Of a stretch of DNA of 8,919 nucleotides, positions 7,849-8,919 are shown piece after piece. The notes beneath the pieces are model-generated. The model was not told the DNA's origin. It saw only the letters and a program-made list of their open reading frames with translations, and made no database searches. How positions within the stretch are numbered: position 1 is the stretch's first letter; every line of letters starts with the position of its first letter. The stretch covers positions 1-8,919 of the forward strand of contig CAMLEQ010000137.1 of the NCBI GenBank assembly GCA_946479015.1. Direction: 5' to 3'. This DNA is from an uncultured Gemmatimonadota bacterium. GTDB taxonomy: Bacteria; Gemmatimonadota; Gemmatimonadetes; Gemmatimonadales; Gemmatimonadaceae. The translations under genes were made by a program, and so were the position numbers.

Positions 7849-7907
7849 CGGTTGCGCGGCGCCGTCGGTGCCGCGCGGAAATGTGGGGATGATGCCCCAC
7901 ATTTTTT
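7849..7907 (+). ncRNA. Possible short structured leader RNA or attenuated sRNA ahead of rimP
   Basis: RNA starting near 7849 and ending at the terminator would be about 59 nt. It would consist almost entirely of two stem-loops: a GC-rich one at 7854-7876 (10 pairs including one G-U, 3-nt loop GUC) and the terminator stem at 7879-7904. This resembles a terminated leader or small RNA. It has no long reading frame. Transcription is inferred from the promoter match only, and I recognise no known RNA family. Confidence 0.3.
7879..7907 (+). terminator. Strong intrinsic terminator between pgeF and rimP
   Basis: A 10-bp stem pairs 7879-7888 (AAATGTGGGG without its first A) with 7895-7904 (CCCCACATTT without its last T). 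The loop is the 6-nt ATGATG. Ts run from 7902 to 7907, so the tract overlaps the stem end. It would end murA-pgeF transcription and also any transcript from P1, before rimP. Confidence 0.85.
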
Positions 7908-7915
7908 GTTATTAT
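7907..7915 (+). promoter_or_regulatory. Promoter P2, extended -10 for rimP
   Basis: TGTTATTAT is an extended -10 (TGn plus TATTAT, 5 of 6 consensus positions). No -35 is evident 16-18 bp upstream, which extended -10 promoters can do without. Transcription would start near 7922, giving a leader of about 10 nt before the rimP GTG. The TG lies on the last T of the terminator tract, so the two elements abut. Confidence 0.5.
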
Positions 7916-7931
7916 GGCTCTGTGATGTGAC

Positions 7932-8390
7932 GTGAACGACGCGCTGGAACGTGTTGTTGCCGATGAACTTGAAGCGCTGAGCTACGATCTCGTCGAGTTG
8001 CGGGTCGGCGGCTCTCGCTCGCGCCCGACGCTGCAGGTCCGCATCGACCGGCGCGATGGGGAGGCGATCACGGTGGACGACTGCGCCGTGGCGTCTCGCG
8101 CCATCGAGGCGAGGCTCGACGCGGAGGGTCGGGTGGGGGACCGGTACGTGCTGGAAGTGTCCTCCCCGGGCGTGGAACGGCCGCTCCGGACGGCGGCCGA
8201 GTGGCGCCGCTTCACCGGGCAGCACGCGAACGTTCTGAGCCCCACTCTGGGCGGCCGGGTCGAAGTCGAGATCCTGGGTGTCGAGGGAGAGGGGGAAGGA
8301 GCGGTCGCCGTGGTGCGCGACGCCACTGGCAACGAACAGCGTGTCCCGCTGGCCGACGTGAAGGAAGCGCGGCTGGCGTTCCACTGGTAA
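7932..8390 (+). CDS. rimP: Ribosome maturation factor RimP
   Basis: RimP (formerly DUF150/YhbC) helps late assembly of the 30S subunit in the cytoplasm. The 152-residue length is usual. The N-terminal KH-like half (about residues 1-83) contains LSYDLVELRVGG, TLQVRIDRRDGEAITVDDC and the signature YVLEVSSPGVERPL at 72-85. The C-terminal SH3-like half follows, ending DVKEARLAFHW. The GTG at 7932 is the first start after an in-frame TGA at 7923-7925, and it has only a weak GTGA upstream. The short predicted leader from P2 would make the mRNA nearly leaderless. The gene precedes nusA with an 18-nt gap, the conserved rimP-nusA order. Confidence 0.95.
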   Translation: MNDALERVVADELEALSYDLVELRVGGSRSRPTLQVRIDRRDGEAITVDDCAVASRAIEARLDAEGRVGDRYVLEVSSPGVERPLRTAAEWRRFTGQHANVLSPTLGGRVEVEILGVEGEGEGAVAVVRDATGNEQRVPLADVKEARLAFHW

Positions 8391-8408
8391 TCGATGAGGG
8401 ACCGAGCG

Positions 8409-8919
8409 ATGGTCAGCTCCGCCGACATCCTGAGTGCGATCCGCGAGATGACGAACACGAAACAGCTCGATCGCGCGGAGCTGCACGGGCTGCTGCAGGA
8501 CGGCATTTTCGCCGCGCTGGCGAAGAAGTACGGCCCGAACGTGCAGGCCGAAGTCGACATCGACGAGAATCGCGGCGACATCCGCATCGTGCGTCTGCGC
8601 ACGGTGGTGGACGCCGTGACCGATCCGAGCCGGGAGATCTCGCTCGAGGAGGCGCGCTTCTACGACGAGGGGTTCGAGGTCGGCGATCAGATGGAAGAGC
8701 CGATCGACTTCGCGGACTTCGGCCGGACGGCGGCGCAGGCCGCGAAGCAGCGCATCATCCAGCGCGTCCGCGAGCGGGAGCGCACGCGGATCCGCGACGA
8801 GTTCGCGGGGCGCGTGGGCGACCTGCTCTCCGGCGAGATCCAGCAGATCGAGCGCGGCAAGCTGGTGGTCATGCTCAACAAGTTCCGCGAGGCGGAGGCG
8901 ATCATCCCCTACCGCGAGC
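8409..8919 (+). CDS. nusA: Transcription termination/antitermination factor NusA, 5' part
   Basis: NusA binds RNA polymerase near the RNA exit channel and modulates pausing, termination and antitermination. The first 170 codons are present; the gene runs off the window end. The N-terminal RNA-polymerase-binding domain covers about residues 1-132, with ILSAIREMTNTKQLDRAELH, then FAALAKKYGPNVQAEVDID, then the AAQAAKQRIIQRVRERERTR helix. The S1 domain begins about residue 133 (AGRVGDLLSGEIQQIERGKL). I prefer ATG at 8409 because GAGGGA at 8396-8401 is 7 nt upstream; an in-frame ATG at 8394 would add five residues and has no ribosome binding site. It is probably co-transcribed with rimP and, as in many bacteria, with infB beyond the window. 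Confidence 0.95.
   Translation, partial: MVSSADILSAIREMTNTKQLDRAELHGLLQDGIFAALAKKYGPNVQAEVDIDENRGDIRIVRLRTVVDAVTDPSREISLEEARFYDEGFEVGDQMEEPIDFADFGRTAAQAAKQRIIQRVRERERTRIRDEFAGRVGDLLSGEIQQIERGKLVVMLNKFREAEAIIPYRE

Noticed and set aside
7914..7930. Tiny upstream frames before rimP: ATG GCT CTG TGA (7914-7925) and GTG ATG TGA (7922-7930)
   Set aside because: No ribosome binding site precedes them, and the first overlaps the proposed -10. They are too short to distinguish from chance.

Overview
The window is dense, very GC-rich (roughly 70 %) bacterial chromosome with ordinary core genes. GTGA and ATGA stop/start overlaps, frequent GTG starts and the gene order gatC-gatA-gatB, then murA-pgeF-rimP-nusA suggest a soil-type, high-GC Gram-negative bacterium. 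I favour Gemmatimonadota or a relative, but this is an inference from gene content and MurA sequence style, not a demonstrated assignment. I see no mobile element, CRISPR array, tRNA or rRNA.

Region 1 (1-3199, + strand) ends an upstream gene, leaving nine C-terminal residues, and then holds the complete gatCAB operon. It encodes the Asp-tRNA(Asn)/Glu-tRNA(Gln) amidotransferase, and the three genes are coupled by 4-bp overlaps. Its presence implies that the organism makes Gln-tRNA and/or Asn-tRNA by the indirect route.

Region 2 (3169-5634, - strand) is a convergent four-gene cluster. In transcription order it holds a small PII-like protein, a membrane-anchored DUF948 (YtxG-like) coiled-coil protein, a small one-pass YtxH-like protein, and an exported zinc-dependent phospholipase C-like protein. 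The last three are tightly packed; the phospholipase gene runs 31 bp into the 3' end of gatB. The common theme looks like envelope or stress biology, but no function is proven for the cluster.

Region 3 (5635-5822) is the divergent control region between the PII-like gene and murA. It has a very good sigma70-type promoter facing the PII-like gene, a weaker one facing murA, and a perfect 8-2-8 palindrome covering both -35 elements. An 11-bp direct repeat ends on the murA start codon.

Region 4 (5823-7807, + strand) is murA-pgeF, translationally coupled. MurA makes the first committed peptidoglycan precursor and PgeF is a precursor-editing enzyme. This MurA has Asp in place of the usual catalytic Cys, the substitution known to cause fosfomycin insensitivity.

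Region 5 (7808-8919) is an AT-richer 124-bp leader followed by rimP and the 5' part of nusA. The leader holds, in order, a promoter, a GC-rich hairpin, a strong intrinsic terminator and an extended -10 promoter that begins in the terminator T-tract. This is a compact attenuator-like or small-RNA-producing arrangement in front of a translation/transcription-factor operon, and it and the MurA/PII control region are the most interesting parts of the window.
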